From: a virus
Virus record (IMG/VR): IMGVR_UViG_3300010150_000013
Coordinates: 1 to 64,000 of that record
Strand: one strand, 5' to 3'
DNA length: 64,000 nucleotides
The notes under the pieces were generated by a model. The model had not been told where the DNA came from, searched no databases, and saw only the letters and a list, made by a program, of their open reading frames with translations. The first letter of the stretch is position 1. Every line of letters begins with the position of its first letter. Below, piece after piece: positions 32,371 to 39,752 of this stretch. Made by a program: the position numbers and the translations under genes.

Positions 32371-32895
32371 ATGAAAAGGTCATACAAACAAGGCACAAGC
32401 AGTGACGCAACATATTTTGTTGGTGTTGAAGTAGAACATACTCCTGCATATGGTAGGAAAACATTGTTCGTAACAGGACTTCAAAGCGTTGATGAAATTG
32501 CCAGCCAGTATTCAAAGAACGATTGCGAACATATCTTCTTTGGTGCAAACCACAGTTTTCAACCAAGTCAAGATTCAGACTACGGTGAGTGGGAGGCTAT
32601 GATCGAACCATTCCTAGATGATGACATTTGTTGCACTTTGGACATTCCAATTGCAAATGCGGAAGATATGCTTGAAAGTTCTTTAATTGAATTTGACAAC
32701 TTTATTCCGCAACTGCGTGTACCTATTCCTTATATTGAACAGTTTGGGTACAATGCTACAATTAAAATTGATGACAAAGATTTTAAAGCAACAAATCCAG
32801 GTGTTTGGACACACAGTATACACGAACTAATGGACCGTTCAAAATTTACACCTTGGCGTGAATATGAAAATGATGATATCGTAGATAATGATTGA
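32371..32895 (+). CDS. Conserved unknown protein beside QueD-like gene
   Basis: A 174-residue acidic protein with good ribosome site (GGAAG). Contains FVGVEVEHTPAYGRKTLFVT and NDCEHIFFGANHSFQ, the latter possibly metal-binding from its His/Cys content. It is always likely to be co-translated with the next gene (the stop overlaps the -35 box at 32892). Perhaps linked to the deazaguanine pathway by position only. Confidence 0.6.
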   Translation: MKRSYKQGTSSDATYFVGVEVEHTPAYGRKTLFVTGLQSVDEIASQYSKNDCEHIFFGANHSFQPSQDSDYGEWEAMIEPFLDDDICCTLDIPIANAEDMLESSLIEFDNFIPQLRVPIPYIEQFGYNATIKIDDKDFKATNPGVWTHSIHELMDRSKFTPWREYENDDIVDND

Positions 32896-32920
32896 CACTA
32901 GAATTAAAGGGTGCTATAAT
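32892..32920 (+). promoter_or_regulatory. Consensus sigma70 promoter overlapping the QueD-like start, TTGACA-17-TATAAT
   Basis: TTGACA 32892-32897, 17-bp spacer, TATAAT 32915-32920: perfect. The -10 contains the first two bases of ATG 32919, so a transcript from it would begin near 32927, inside the gene. It may serve downstream genes, or a shorter product from ATG 32946. Confidence 0.75.
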
Positions 32921-33380
32921 GAAACAAGAACGTTATTACGACTACATGGGGCGTAGAATGAGAGAAGAAGATATGAAACAAGGCAAAGAAAATGCATTGC
33001 AAAACGCAAAGCGAATGATTTGGGTAACCTTTACAAAAGAAGGTATCCACAAGTATCCTGCGGCACTAGATGATCCTAGTCTTGCAACAGGTGATGAATA
33101 TGATGTAAGTTTTTTGGGTTATCCACACAGACACATATTCCATTTTAAAGTAGGTATCGCTGTAACACACAATGACAGAGATATTGAGTTTATTCAGTTT
33201 AAACGTTGGATGGAGAAGTTATACGCAGAAAAAACATTAGAACTTGACTATAAGTCCTGTGAAATGATGTCAGATGATTTGTGGCATCAAATTACAAACA
33301 AATATCCCGGACGTGAAGTCCACATCGATGTCTCCGAAGATGGAGAGAACGGTGCCCACATTGAGTATGCTAGTTATTAA
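32919..33380 (+). CDS. QueD-like / 6-pyruvoyl-tetrahydropterin synthase-family protein
   Basis: A 153-residue protein from ATG 32919 (AAAGGG at 32906). EGIHKYPAA gives the first zinc His and PHRHIFHFKVGI the HxH pair of the PTPS/QueD fold; DRDIEFIQFKRWMEKLY matches the DFxxLK helix, LDYKSCE the Asp of the catalytic pair (His changed to Tyr), and DVSEDGENG the substrate Glu. The catalytic Cys four residues before HxH is missing. QueD makes 6-carboxy-tetrahydropterin from FolE product; whether this variant does is open. Confidence 0.6.
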   Translation: MKQERYYDYMGRRMREEDMKQGKENALQNAKRMIWVTFTKEGIHKYPAALDDPSLATGDEYDVSFLGYPHRHIFHFKVGIAVTHNDRDIEFIQFKRWMEKLYAEKTLELDYKSCEMMSDDLWHQITNKYPGREVHIDVSEDGENGAHIEYASY

Positions 33381-33392
33381 AGGAGACCTAAA

Positions 33393-33593
33393 ATGGGTTA
33401 CTGGCAAGACCGCCCTGAGGTGGTTAAGATCTTCAATGATCTTGACTTGTATAGAGACTTTTGTCGTTACAACGGCTTTAAGTTTAATGAAAAAGATCTC
33501 TATAAAAAAGAGAGTCGCGCATGGAGGGCTTTCGAGAATCGCAACAATCATAAGAGGGCGTTTCGAAACAAATTTAACAAACGGAGAAACTAG
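33393..33593 (+). CDS. 66-residue basic protein
   Basis: Excellent ribosome site AAAGGAG. MGYWQDRPEVVKIFNDLDLY is followed by a strongly basic C-terminus (RAFENRNNHKRAFRNKFNKRR), consistent with nucleic-acid binding by charge. No family recognised. Confidence 0.6.
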   Translation: MGYWQDRPEVVKIFNDLDLYRDFCRYNGFKFNEKDLYKKESRAWRAFENRNNHKRAFRNKFNKRRN

Positions 33594-34634
33594 ATGAAAA
33601 TATGGCTTGTTGACTTAGAAGCAGTCGAAACACGTTACACTAAGCAGTGGAAAACTGAATTTCCTAAACTGCTAAAAGCCAACGGTCATGACGTTCATGT
33701 AGTTAACGGAGGAGATACGCCTCAGGCTACAACACCTGGGGCGTTTCTTAACTTTGGCGGAACTAATGTTTATAAAAGTAAACAACTAGAGCAAATTGCA
33801 GAGGCGTTTTGTAATGGAGAAGTTAAGGACGGCGATTATTTTCTGTACACTGATGCCTGGAATCCTACAGTGGTACAATTACGCTACATGGCAGAACTAT
33901 TGGGTATTAACATTCGCATTGGTGGTATGTGGCATGCTGGTAGTTATGATCCACAAGATTTTTTAGGCAGACTAATAGGTGATAAGCCTTGGGTTAGAAA
34001 TGCAGAACGTAGTATGTTTGAATGTTATGATCATAATTATTTTGCAACAGAGTTTCATATAGATATGTTCTTTCAATCATTTCCAGAACTAGATAGATCT
34101 AAAGTTGTACAAACTGGTTGGCCATTTCATTATATGGATAGTACATTAACTATGTACAAAGGAATGCCAAAGCGTGACTTAATTTTATTCCCTCATAGGA
34201 TTGCTCCTGAAAAGCAAGTTGAAATATTCCGTGATCTTGCTGATCAACTTCCACAATATGAATGGGTAGTTTGTCAAGAACGTGAACTATCAAAGAACGA
34301 ATATCACAACTTACTAGGAGAAGCAAAACTTGTGTTTAGTGCTAACTTGCAAGAAACACTAGGTATTAGTTGGTATGAAGGTGCTCTTGTTGGAGCATTG
34401 CCTATGGTACCAGACAGATTAAGTTATACTGAAATGGGTTTGCTGCCTTTCAAATATCCTAGTAATTGGACAATAGATTGGAAAACCTATATTTCCAATA
34501 GAGAGGCTGTGAAAGAACGTGTAATTGACTATATGGAAAATTACAAAAGTTTTCTTCCTAGCCTAAATAAACAAGTAGAAACACTGAATGAAAAATATTT
34601 CAGTTGCAATGATCTACTAAAGGTGCTAAAATAA
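33594..34634 (+). CDS. GT-B-type glycosyltransferase-like protein
   Basis: A 346-residue protein with two Rossmann-like halves: MKIWLVDLEAVETRY start, and a C-terminal nucleotide-sugar half with LILFPHRIAPEKQVEIFRDL, VFSANLQETLGISWYEGALV and GALPMVPDRLSYTEM, which is the E-x7-E region of GT4/GT1 enzymes. It sits inside the DNA-modification and replication region rather than with the minus-strand sugar genes, so glycosylation of DNA is one option; a nucleotide-sugar donor is unknown. Confidence 0.7.
   Translation: MKIWLVDLEAVETRYTKQWKTEFPKLLKANGHDVHVVNGGDTPQATTPGAFLNFGGTNVYKSKQLEQIAEAFCNGEVKDGDYFLYTDAWNPTVVQLRYMAELLGINIRIGGMWHAGSYDPQDFLGRLIGDKPWVRNAERSMFECYDHNYFATEFHIDMFFQSFPELDRSKVVQTGWPFHYMDSTLTMYKGMPKRDLILFPHRIAPEKQVEIFRDLADQLPQYEWVVCQERELSKNEYHNLLGEAKLVFSANLQETLGISWYEGALVGALPMVPDRLSYTEMGLLPFKYPSNWTIDWKTYISNREAVKERVIDYMENYKSFLPSLNKQVETLNEKYFSCNDLLKVLK
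34604..34632 (+). promoter_or_regulatory. Sigma70-type promoter, TTGCAA-17-TAAAAT
   Basis: TTGCAA 34604-34609, 17-bp spacer, TAAAAT 34627-34632, followed by a 47-nt leader with a small AGGCA/TGCCT hairpin (34646-34661) and CGGAG ribosome site for folE. Confidence 0.5.
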
Positions 34635-34678
34635 TATTATTAAAAAGGCAATCCACTGCCTAAACATCGGAGAAATAA

Positions 34679-35362
34679 ATGGAAAAAGTAAAAGAAATTA
34701 AAAAACGCTTAGAAGAAGCAGGTCTTAGATATTGGGCGAATGACAATATCAGTGAAGTGCTTCAAGAAGGCGATAAACAACAACTTATCGAAGAAGCAGT
34801 TCCTGCTTTTGAAAATGTGTTACAGCACTTGTTGATTGATACAAAAACAGATCCTAACAGTCAAGATACTGCAAGGCGTATGGCAAAGATGTACATCAAT
34901 GAAATTATGAGTGGACGTTATAATCCAATGCCTAACCCAAGTAGTTTTCCTAACTACATCGAAGATGGTTATGAAGGTATGCTAGTTGTACGTAGTGAAC
35001 TTACAAGTTTGTGTTCACATCATCATCAGACTGTTAAAGGTGTAGCATACATTGGTATTATTGCTGGTCCTAAGTTACTTGGTCTTAGCAAATACACAAG
35101 GATTGCACAATGGTGTGCTATGCGTGGAACACTACAAGAAGAACTAAATGTTATGATTGCAAACGCAATACAAAAAGAAACAGGCAGTGAAAATGTAGGT
35201 GTCTATGTACAAGCAACACATGGTTGTTGCGAAAACAGAGGTATTAGAGCTCATAGCAGTTTAACACAAACAACTGTATTACGTGGTGCATTTAAAAATG
35301 ATCCTGCAACTAAGAAAGAGTTTATGGATAATGTTAAACTGCAACAACAGTTTGCTTGTTAA
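34679..35362 (+). CDS. folE: GTP cyclohydrolase I
   Basis: A 227-residue protein with the FolE signature: SLCSHHHQTVKGVAYIGI (zinc Cys and catalytic His), LLGLSKYTRIAQW (GLSKxxR), and ATHGCCENRGIRAHSSLTQT (zinc Cys, substrate loop). It turns GTP into dihydroneopterin triphosphate, the first step to folate and to 7-deazaguanines. With DpdA-, QueD-like and QueE genes nearby, the second use is more likely here. Confidence 0.93.
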   Translation: MEKVKEIKKRLEEAGLRYWANDNISEVLQEGDKQQLIEEAVPAFENVLQHLLIDTKTDPNSQDTARRMAKMYINEIMSGRYNPMPNPSSFPNYIEDGYEGMLVVRSELTSLCSHHHQTVKGVAYIGIIAGPKLLGLSKYTRIAQWCAMRGTLQEELNVMIANAIQKETGSENVGVYVQATHGCCENRGIRAHSSLTQTTVLRGAFKNDPATKKEFMDNVKLQQQFAC

Positions 35363-35370
35363 GGAGTAGT

Positions 35371-35586
35371 ATGCCAATACCAGAAAAAATAATAGTTCCA
35401 GCAAATAGAGATCCAGGTGATAATCATTTTGCTGTAAGTTTAGTAAAGAGTATATTTAGAATAGTCGGCTGTGGGTGTTTAATTTACGGAGGCTATATGT
35501 TAGAACAATTTGGTTTGCTTTTTATAGCAGCCGGAGCAATCTTTGCCTTAGCAGAAGTGCTAGGCATTATAGAGGAGATAGTATGA
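35371..35586 (+). CDS. Small two-TM membrane protein
   Basis: A 71-residue protein from ATG 35371 with AAGGAG just upstream; the TTG at 35356 is not needed. TM segments SIFRIVGCGCLIYGGYML and LLFIAAGAIFALAEVLGI. Overlaps the next gene by 4 bp (ATGA). Confidence 0.6.
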   Translation: MPIPEKIIVPANRDPGDNHFAVSLVKSIFRIVGCGCLIYGGYMLEQFGLLFIAAGAIFALAEVLGIIEEIV

Positions 35587-35813
35587 ACATTCATAAGAAA
35601 AGAGTTTACAGTGTATCAGAGCCAAAGAAGCCTGAGGACTGCATGGCGCTTACTCCAGCAGAAGCACTTATGTATAATCTAAAAGGTATTAGATTAATTG
35701 ACATGACTGAAAAGCATGGCATGACAGTGCAAAGACTAATGAATAGTCGAAAAGATACATCACATGAAAGGTATACTTATGGGACCATATTCGGAAACAA
35801 AACAACTGCATAG
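35583..35813 (+). CDS. Small protein of unknown function
   Basis: A 76-residue basic protein from ATG 35583, ATGA-coupled. Contains DCMALTPAEALMYNLKGIRL and HGMTVQRLMNSRKDT. No family recognised. The next gene starts inside it in another frame. Confidence 0.55.
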   Translation: MNIHKKRVYSVSEPKKPEDCMALTPAEALMYNLKGIRLIDMTEKHGMTVQRLMNSRKDTSHERYTYGTIFGNKTTA

Positions 35814-35979
35814 AATTAGCAATATTAAAAAGGTACTTGCTAATAAAATGTTGCCTGAAGATACTCGTAGGATTTGGGAAACTAAACTTAACAGTATTGC
35901 AGTTGACGAAGATGAGTATAACAAAAGAGTAACAGAAACTTTTAAAAATGTGAAGAGAGGTTATATTCACAAATGTTAA
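35779..35979 (+). CDS. Small helical protein
   Basis: A 66-residue protein; ATG 35779 is chosen because GAAAGG lies 7 bp upstream at 35765-35770. It overlaps the preceding gene by 35 bp and the next by 7 bp. Basic, helical (HRISNIKKVLANKMLPEDTR). Function unknown. Confidence 0.55.
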   Translation: MGPYSETKQLHRISNIKKVLANKMLPEDTRRIWETKLNSIAVDEDEYNKRVTETFKNVKRGYIHKC

Positions 35980-36395
35980 CAAGGTTTTTAGAATGGGTTG
36001 GAAGAAAGCGTACTATCTATGATAGGACTGGTAGTATTCCTTATTTGGTTAGATACTATTTGTTTTTAAAAGACAGAAAAGACTTTCCTTTTAATATTAC
36101 ACTACACAAAGTACTAGTAAGTGATGAACCTACACTACATGATCACCCATGGAGTTGGGGAGCATTAATTCTAAAAGGCGGCTATTGGGAACATACACCA
36201 GAAGGTAAGTTTTGGCGTGGTCCTGGTAGTATACGTTTTAGAACAGCAAAAGATTTACATTGGTTAGAACTTGCAAAAGATAAAGATGGGAATGAAATTC
36301 CTTGTTGGAGCATTTTTTATATGGGTAAGAAAGCACAGCAATGGGGTTTTGTTAAGAATGGTAAGTGGATACATAACGAGGAATACTTAAAATAA
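35973..36395 (+). CDS. Cupin-like conserved phage protein
   Basis: A 140-residue protein. SDEPTLHDHPWSWGALILKG followed by GYWEH gives the HxH...E/H spacing of a cupin first motif, and DLHWLELAKD supplies a later His as in motif 2. The beta-rich body supports a double-stranded beta-helix. Enzyme or sugar-isomerase activity is possible but not shown. TAATG-coupled to the next gene. Confidence 0.6.
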   Translation: MLTRFLEWVGRKRTIYDRTGSIPYLVRYYLFLKDRKDFPFNITLHKVLVSDEPTLHDHPWSWGALILKGGYWEHTPEGKFWRGPGSIRFRTAKDLHWLELAKDKDGNEIPCWSIFYMGKKAQQWGFVKNGKWIHNEEYLK

Positions 36396-36928
36396 TGATT
36401 AAGAAGCACTATTATAGTTGGCAAGATGTTGAAAAAATGTGTGTAAGCATAGTCAATCAGATGTACAAAAGTAACTGGAAGCCTGATTATATTGTAGGAA
36501 TAACAAGAGGTGGGAATGTTCCTGCTACTATTATTAGTAACATGACTGGCATACGTTGCGAAGCATTGAAAGTAAGTTTACGTGATGATAGTCGTGATAG
36601 CGAAAGCAACTGTTGGATGGCAGAAGATGCATTTGGTTATGGTGACGGCAAAAGTTATCCTAAAGCACGTAAAAATATTCTTATTATAGATGACATCAAT
36701 GACACTGGTGCTACGTTTAATTGGATTATGGAAGATTGGAAAGCAGGTTGTTTACCTGATAGCGAAGCATGGCAAGACATTTGGCAAGAAAATGTTCGCT
36801 TTGCATCACTTACTGAAAACCTAGCAAGTGATTTTGATAAGGTAGATTATACATGTCATGAAGTTAATAAAGCCGAGGAAGATGTTTGGTTAGTTTATCC
36901 TTGGGAAAATGTTGCTGACTATGCGTGA
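36395..36928 (+). CDS. Purine-type phosphoribosyltransferase
   Basis: A 177-residue type I PRTase: YIVGITRGGNVPATII (pyrophosphate loop) and NILIIDDINDTGATF (PRPP-binding motif), with a C-terminal WLVYPWE as in xanthine/hypoxanthine enzymes of the Gpt/HprT-related group. It would salvage a base or, in this context, possibly handle a modified or displaced guanine; the base specificity is unknown. Confidence 0.8.
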   Translation: MIKKHYYSWQDVEKMCVSIVNQMYKSNWKPDYIVGITRGGNVPATIISNMTGIRCEALKVSLRDDSRDSESNCWMAEDAFGYGDGKSYPKARKNILIIDDINDTGATFNWIMEDWKAGCLPDSEAWQDIWQENVRFASLTENLASDFDKVDYTCHEVNKAEEDVWLVYPWENVADYA

Positions 36929-37307
36929 AGATTTAATGGTACAACAACAAGTATCAAACGTATGGCAACATATGGTTGGTGTTATTTGTTTAAATCAAGT
37001 AAACAGGCGACAAACAAAGCCTGTTCTTACAAAATTGTTTAACAAGTATCCTACTGCACATAGTTTATTGCGTAGTTGTACTATTCCTATGCTAGAAGAA
37101 TTATTAGAGCCGTTAGGTATGCAACGTGTAAGAGCAAAAAGAATATATAAGATGAGTGTCCAGATTGAAAACTGGAACGGAGAAGATGCAACTGAATTAT
37201 ATGGTATAGGAAAATACGGTAATGATAGTTACAGAATATTTTATAAAAATGATATACCATCAGATGTAGAAGATAAAGAATTGAAGAGGTATATTGAACA
37301 TGGTTAA
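36909..37307 (+). CDS. HhH-GPD DNA glycosylase-like protein, MBD4 type
   Basis: A 132-residue protein (ATG 36909; ATG 36921 also possible). ATELYGIGKYGNDSYRIFY is almost the MBD4 helix-hairpin-helix (LHGIGKYGNDSYRIF), and DVEDKELKRYIEH follows where MBD4 has PEDHKLNKYHDW with its catalytic Asp. Family members remove T or U from G mismatches, or damaged bases. At ~130 aa it is a minimal catalytic domain. It may act in repair or in host-DNA attack; untested. Confidence 0.75.
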   Translation: MLLTMREDLMVQQQVSNVWQHMVGVICLNQVNRRQTKPVLTKLFNKYPTAHSLLRSCTIPMLEELLEPLGMQRVRAKRIYKMSVQIENWNGEDATELYGIGKYGNDSYRIFYKNDIPSDVEDKELKRYIEHG

Positions 37308-37410
37308 GTTTATTAAGACATGGCTAGGAATCACTAAGGATAGAATAGTTGGTGAGAAGCTCATGGAAAATATGGAAAAGAACGATAACACTAAAAAAGA
37401 TCAGGAGTAA
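37300..37410 (+). CDS. 36-residue charged peptide
   Basis: ATG 37300 overlaps the previous stop. Product begins MVKFIKTWLGITKDRIVGEK and is Lys/Glu/Asn-rich to the TAA at 37408. Its position and coupling suggest translation; function unknown. Confidence 0.5.
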   Translation: MVKFIKTWLGITKDRIVGEKLMENMEKNDNTKKDQE

Positions 37411-37412
37411 AT

Positions 37413-37640
37413 ATGACGACCTATGATAATAAATGTACAGTTACATGTACCGACAATGGCAAAGTTGCTGAAGCAGAAGTTGATCGTATTGAACCTAAAG
37501 ATTATTTAAAAATCTTTATGGCAGGCAATAAGATACACATGAAGTGGAACGGTAGAGTATTTGTAGGAAATGCATTTGGTTTTGAATTTACTACTCCAGG
37601 TCCAAGGCAATTTAACAACGCAATTCGAAGAGGCTTTTAA
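37413..37640 (+). CDS. Small beta-rich protein
   Basis: A 75-residue protein with CAGGAG ribosome site. Contains KIHMKWNGRVFVGNAFGFEF, beta-like. The stop overlaps the next start (TAATG). Resembles other small marine T4-like proteins but no function recognised. Confidence 0.55.
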   Translation: MTTYDNKCTVTCTDNGKVAEAEVDRIEPKDYLKIFMAGNKIHMKWNGRVFVGNAFGFEFTTPGPRQFNNAIRRGF

Positions 37641-38014
37641 TGAAGGCTGATACTTTACAAATAGCAAGAGAAGAACAAAGAGCACCGTGGACAGAAGTTG
37701 AAATAGACACACGTGACTTTACTGTTTTTCGTGACAAGTATCCTGTAACCGAAGGACATTTATTAGTTGTACCCAAAGAAGCAACACAAGAAAACATTAT
37801 GAAATGTTTTAACTTTGCTATTACTATGGGTTATGATAATGTTGCAAGTGAAAAGACTAATATCACAGGTTACAATATAGGTTTAAATGTAGGTGAAAGT
37901 GCAGGACAAACAGTCATGTATCCACATGTACATTTAATATTCCGTCGTAATGGGGACATGGAAGATCCGAAAGGAGGCGTCAGAGGCGTCATCCCATCAA
38001 AGCAAAAATATTAA
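37640..38014 (+). CDS. HIT-family protein with altered triad
   Basis: A 124-residue protein with the HIT fold: FRDKYPVTEGHLLVVPKE, NVGESAGQTVMYPHVHLI and GGVRGVIPSKQKY. The triad HxHxH reads YPHVH: the first His is Tyr, while the middle His (nucleophile) and the third are kept. HIT enzymes hydrolyse nucleotide phosphoramidates or Ap4A, or transfer nucleotides. Activity should be retained or tuned, but this is inference. Confidence 0.85.
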   Translation: MKADTLQIAREEQRAPWTEVEIDTRDFTVFRDKYPVTEGHLLVVPKEATQENIMKCFNFAITMGYDNVASEKTNITGYNIGLNVGESAGQTVMYPHVHLIFRRNGDMEDPKGGVRGVIPSKQKY

Positions 38015-38023
38015 GGAAAGGTT

Positions 38024-38230
38024 ATGACATTGAGAGAAACTTTAATTAGTGCAGCTCGTAAACATGCAGAAGCAGACATTGCGGTGCACAAAGCAAATAT
38101 TGAAGTCTATATGCAGCAGGTAGTCGGTATTGGAGAACATTCTGATATTGTTGAAACTATCCAAAAAGAATTGGATAAAATGGCTGCTGCAACTGATAGA
38201 CTTGAAATGCTAGACAAGCATTTTAGCTAA
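38024..38230 (+). CDS. Small helical protein
   Basis: A 68-residue, His/Ala/Glu-containing, coiled-coil-like protein (ETLISAARKHAEADIAVHKA). Good ribosome site (AAGG). No family recognised. Confidence 0.55.
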   Translation: MTLRETLISAARKHAEADIAVHKANIEVYMQQVVGIGEHSDIVETIQKELDKMAAATDRLEMLDKHFS

Positions 38231-38231
38231 C

Positions 38232-38414
38232 ATGGGTTGGCAAATTAAACTTGAAGAAGATCCGGACACAAAAGAGTTAATCTTACCTCTACCAACGGAT
38301 CTTCTTAACCAAATGGGTTGGGATATTGGAGATGACCTCGTTTGGGAGGAGCATATGCCTGGCCAATCTTACACTATTAAAAAGGTTGACAAACCTGGTG
38401 GAAAGAAGGTATAA
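38232..38414 (+). CDS. AbrB/MazE-like small protein
   Basis: A 60-residue protein. ELILPLPTDLLNQMGWDIGD followed by DLVWEE matches the swapped-hairpin AbrB/SpoVT pattern (G.IxLPxxLxxxLGxxxGDxLxw). Such proteins bind DNA as dimers or act as antitoxins; no toxin gene is next to it. The queE promoter lies in its 3' end. Confidence 0.6.
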   Translation: MGWQIKLEEDPDTKELILPLPTDLLNQMGWDIGDDLVWEEHMPGQSYTIKKVDKPGGKKV

Positions 38415-38415
38415 T
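38386..38415 (+). promoter_or_regulatory. Consensus sigma70 promoter 6 nt from the queE ATG, TTGACA-18-TATAAT
   Basis: TTGACA 38386-38391, 18-bp spacer, TATAAT 38410-38415. The predicted start, 7 nt after the -10, is the A of ATG 38422. An AGAAGG at 38404-38409 could serve only transcripts from further upstream. Confidence 0.8.
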
Positions 38416-38421
38416 AGTACT

Positions 38422-39363
38422 ATGAACGATAAAATACAGACACTCGAACAACACGACTTTAGTAAAACAATAGAAAAAAAGTTTTACTATTCTGAAATAT
38501 TTTATAGTATTCAAGGAGAAGGACATTACACAGGAGTTCCGACTGCTTGGATTAGATTCTTCTTGTGCAATTTACAATGTAATGGGTTTGGACAATTAGA
38601 TCCAACTAATCCAGATACATATGAATTGCCGTTTGAGGACTTTGATGTTGATAGTGTAAAACGTGTTGAGGACTTGCCTGTATGGGAAAAAGGGTGTGAT
38701 AGTAGTTACACTTGGGCTAAGAAGTTTAAGAAACTAATGGGTCAAGAAACTCCTACTGCTATGGCAAATAAGATTGTCGACTGCATAAAGAATGATAGCA
38801 ATCCAGAAGGTAAGTTTTTACATCCTGTAAGTAAACAACATCAACACTTGTGTTTTACAGGTGGCGAACCTTTGATGGTTACAGGACAACAAGCAGTGGT
38901 AGGTATATATAACGAATTAAAAAGACAAGGCAATTTGCCTGGTAGCATGACATTTGAAACTAACGGTACACAAAAACTTAGAGAACCATTTTTAGAATGG
39001 GCTAAGAGTATTGACACAGAAATATTTTTCAGTTGTAGTCCTAAACTATTTACTGTATCAGGTGAGAAACCTGAAAAGGCTATCAAGCCCGAACTTGTTG
39101 CTGAATATTTACAGGCATCTACAAAAGGACAACTTAAATTTGTTGTAGGTCCGAAACAGCGTGAGTGGGATGAAATGGAAGAAGCAGTTGAAAAATTTAG
39201 AAGTGTTGGTGTTGATTGGCCAGTATGGATTATGCCAACAGGTGCAAGAGAAGAAGAACAAACAGCAGGTGCAGGTGCAGTTGCACAAAAAGCATTTCAA
39301 AGAGGATATAATGTAGCCGCAAGGGTACACGTATACTTGTTTGGTAATGCAATAGGAACCTAG
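38422..39363 (+). CDS. queE: 7-carboxy-7-deazaguanine synthase (radical SAM), insertion variant
   Basis: A 313-residue protein from ATG 38422. YSIQGEGHYTGVPTAWIRFF is the QueE N-terminal signature, followed by C49 and C53 (FFLCNLQC); the third cluster Cys appears to be C92 in EKGCDSSYTW, after a 38-residue insertion. LCFTGGEPLM is the SAM-binding GGEP motif, and ETNGTQ follows. The enzyme rearranges 6-carboxy-tetrahydropterin to the 7-deazaguanine ring (CDG). With FolE and QueD-like it feeds the DpdA-like enzyme. QueC is not seen. Confidence 0.85.
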   Translation: MNDKIQTLEQHDFSKTIEKKFYYSEIFYSIQGEGHYTGVPTAWIRFFLCNLQCNGFGQLDPTNPDTYELPFEDFDVDSVKRVEDLPVWEKGCDSSYTWAKKFKKLMGQETPTAMANKIVDCIKNDSNPEGKFLHPVSKQHQHLCFTGGEPLMVTGQQAVVGIYNELKRQGNLPGSMTFETNGTQKLREPFLEWAKSIDTEIFFSCSPKLFTVSGEKPEKAIKPELVAEYLQASTKGQLKFVVGPKQREWDEMEEAVEKFRSVGVDWPVWIMPTGAREEEQTAGAGAVAQKAFQRGYNVAARVHVYLFGNAIGT

Positions 39364-39371
39364 GAGAATAT

Positions 39372-39752
39372 ATGTCATTTTTAACAAAAATGCTTGGCTT
39401 AGATAAAATTAAAGAAGTTAACGAAGCCAAAGAACAAGAAAAGAATAAACAACTTAGTCCAAAAGAACTTGCGACTAAGAAGAAAGAACCGTGGGTAGGT
39501 GTTATACAAACACACGTTAACAAAGAAAATGTCCGAAATGGCTTTTTTGAGCTTGACTGGAATAGGCATTTCGTGTTACAATTAGTTAAAGAAGGATACG
39601 GAGTTGAGAATGATAAAGAAGAAGAAATTATTGATCGTTGGTTCCGTGAGCTTTGCGCTAATGTTGTTGTTGATGGTGACTACGGCGGTCCATTAGAAGG
39701 CATGGCAACAGGCAATATAGATATTGAAACAGTAAAAAGAGATAACAAATAA
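39372..39752 (+). CDS. Conserved unknown protein
   Basis: A 126-residue protein with AGGAG ribosome site. Lys/Glu-rich N-terminus, then KKEPWVGVIQTHVNKENVRN and GFFELDWNRHFVLQL; the middle is typical of a conserved small T4-like phage protein next to RNase H. TAATG-coupled to the next gene. Function unknown. Confidence 0.6.
   Translation: MSFLTKMLGLDKIKEVNEAKEQEKNKQLSPKELATKKKEPWVGVIQTHVNKENVRNGFFELDWNRHFVLQLVKEGYGVENDKEEEIIDRWFRELCANVVVDGDYGGPLEGMATGNIDIETVKRDNK

Noticed and set aside
34646-34661. AGGCA/TGCCT hairpin in the folE leader as a preQ1 riboswitch
   Set aside because: Only a 5-bp stem; no A-rich pseudoknot tail or aptamer core typical of preQ1-I/II.
39551-39580. TTGACT-18-TACAAT inside gene 39372
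   Set aside because: Two mismatches and no clear need; similar matches are expected by chance in AT-rich DNA.
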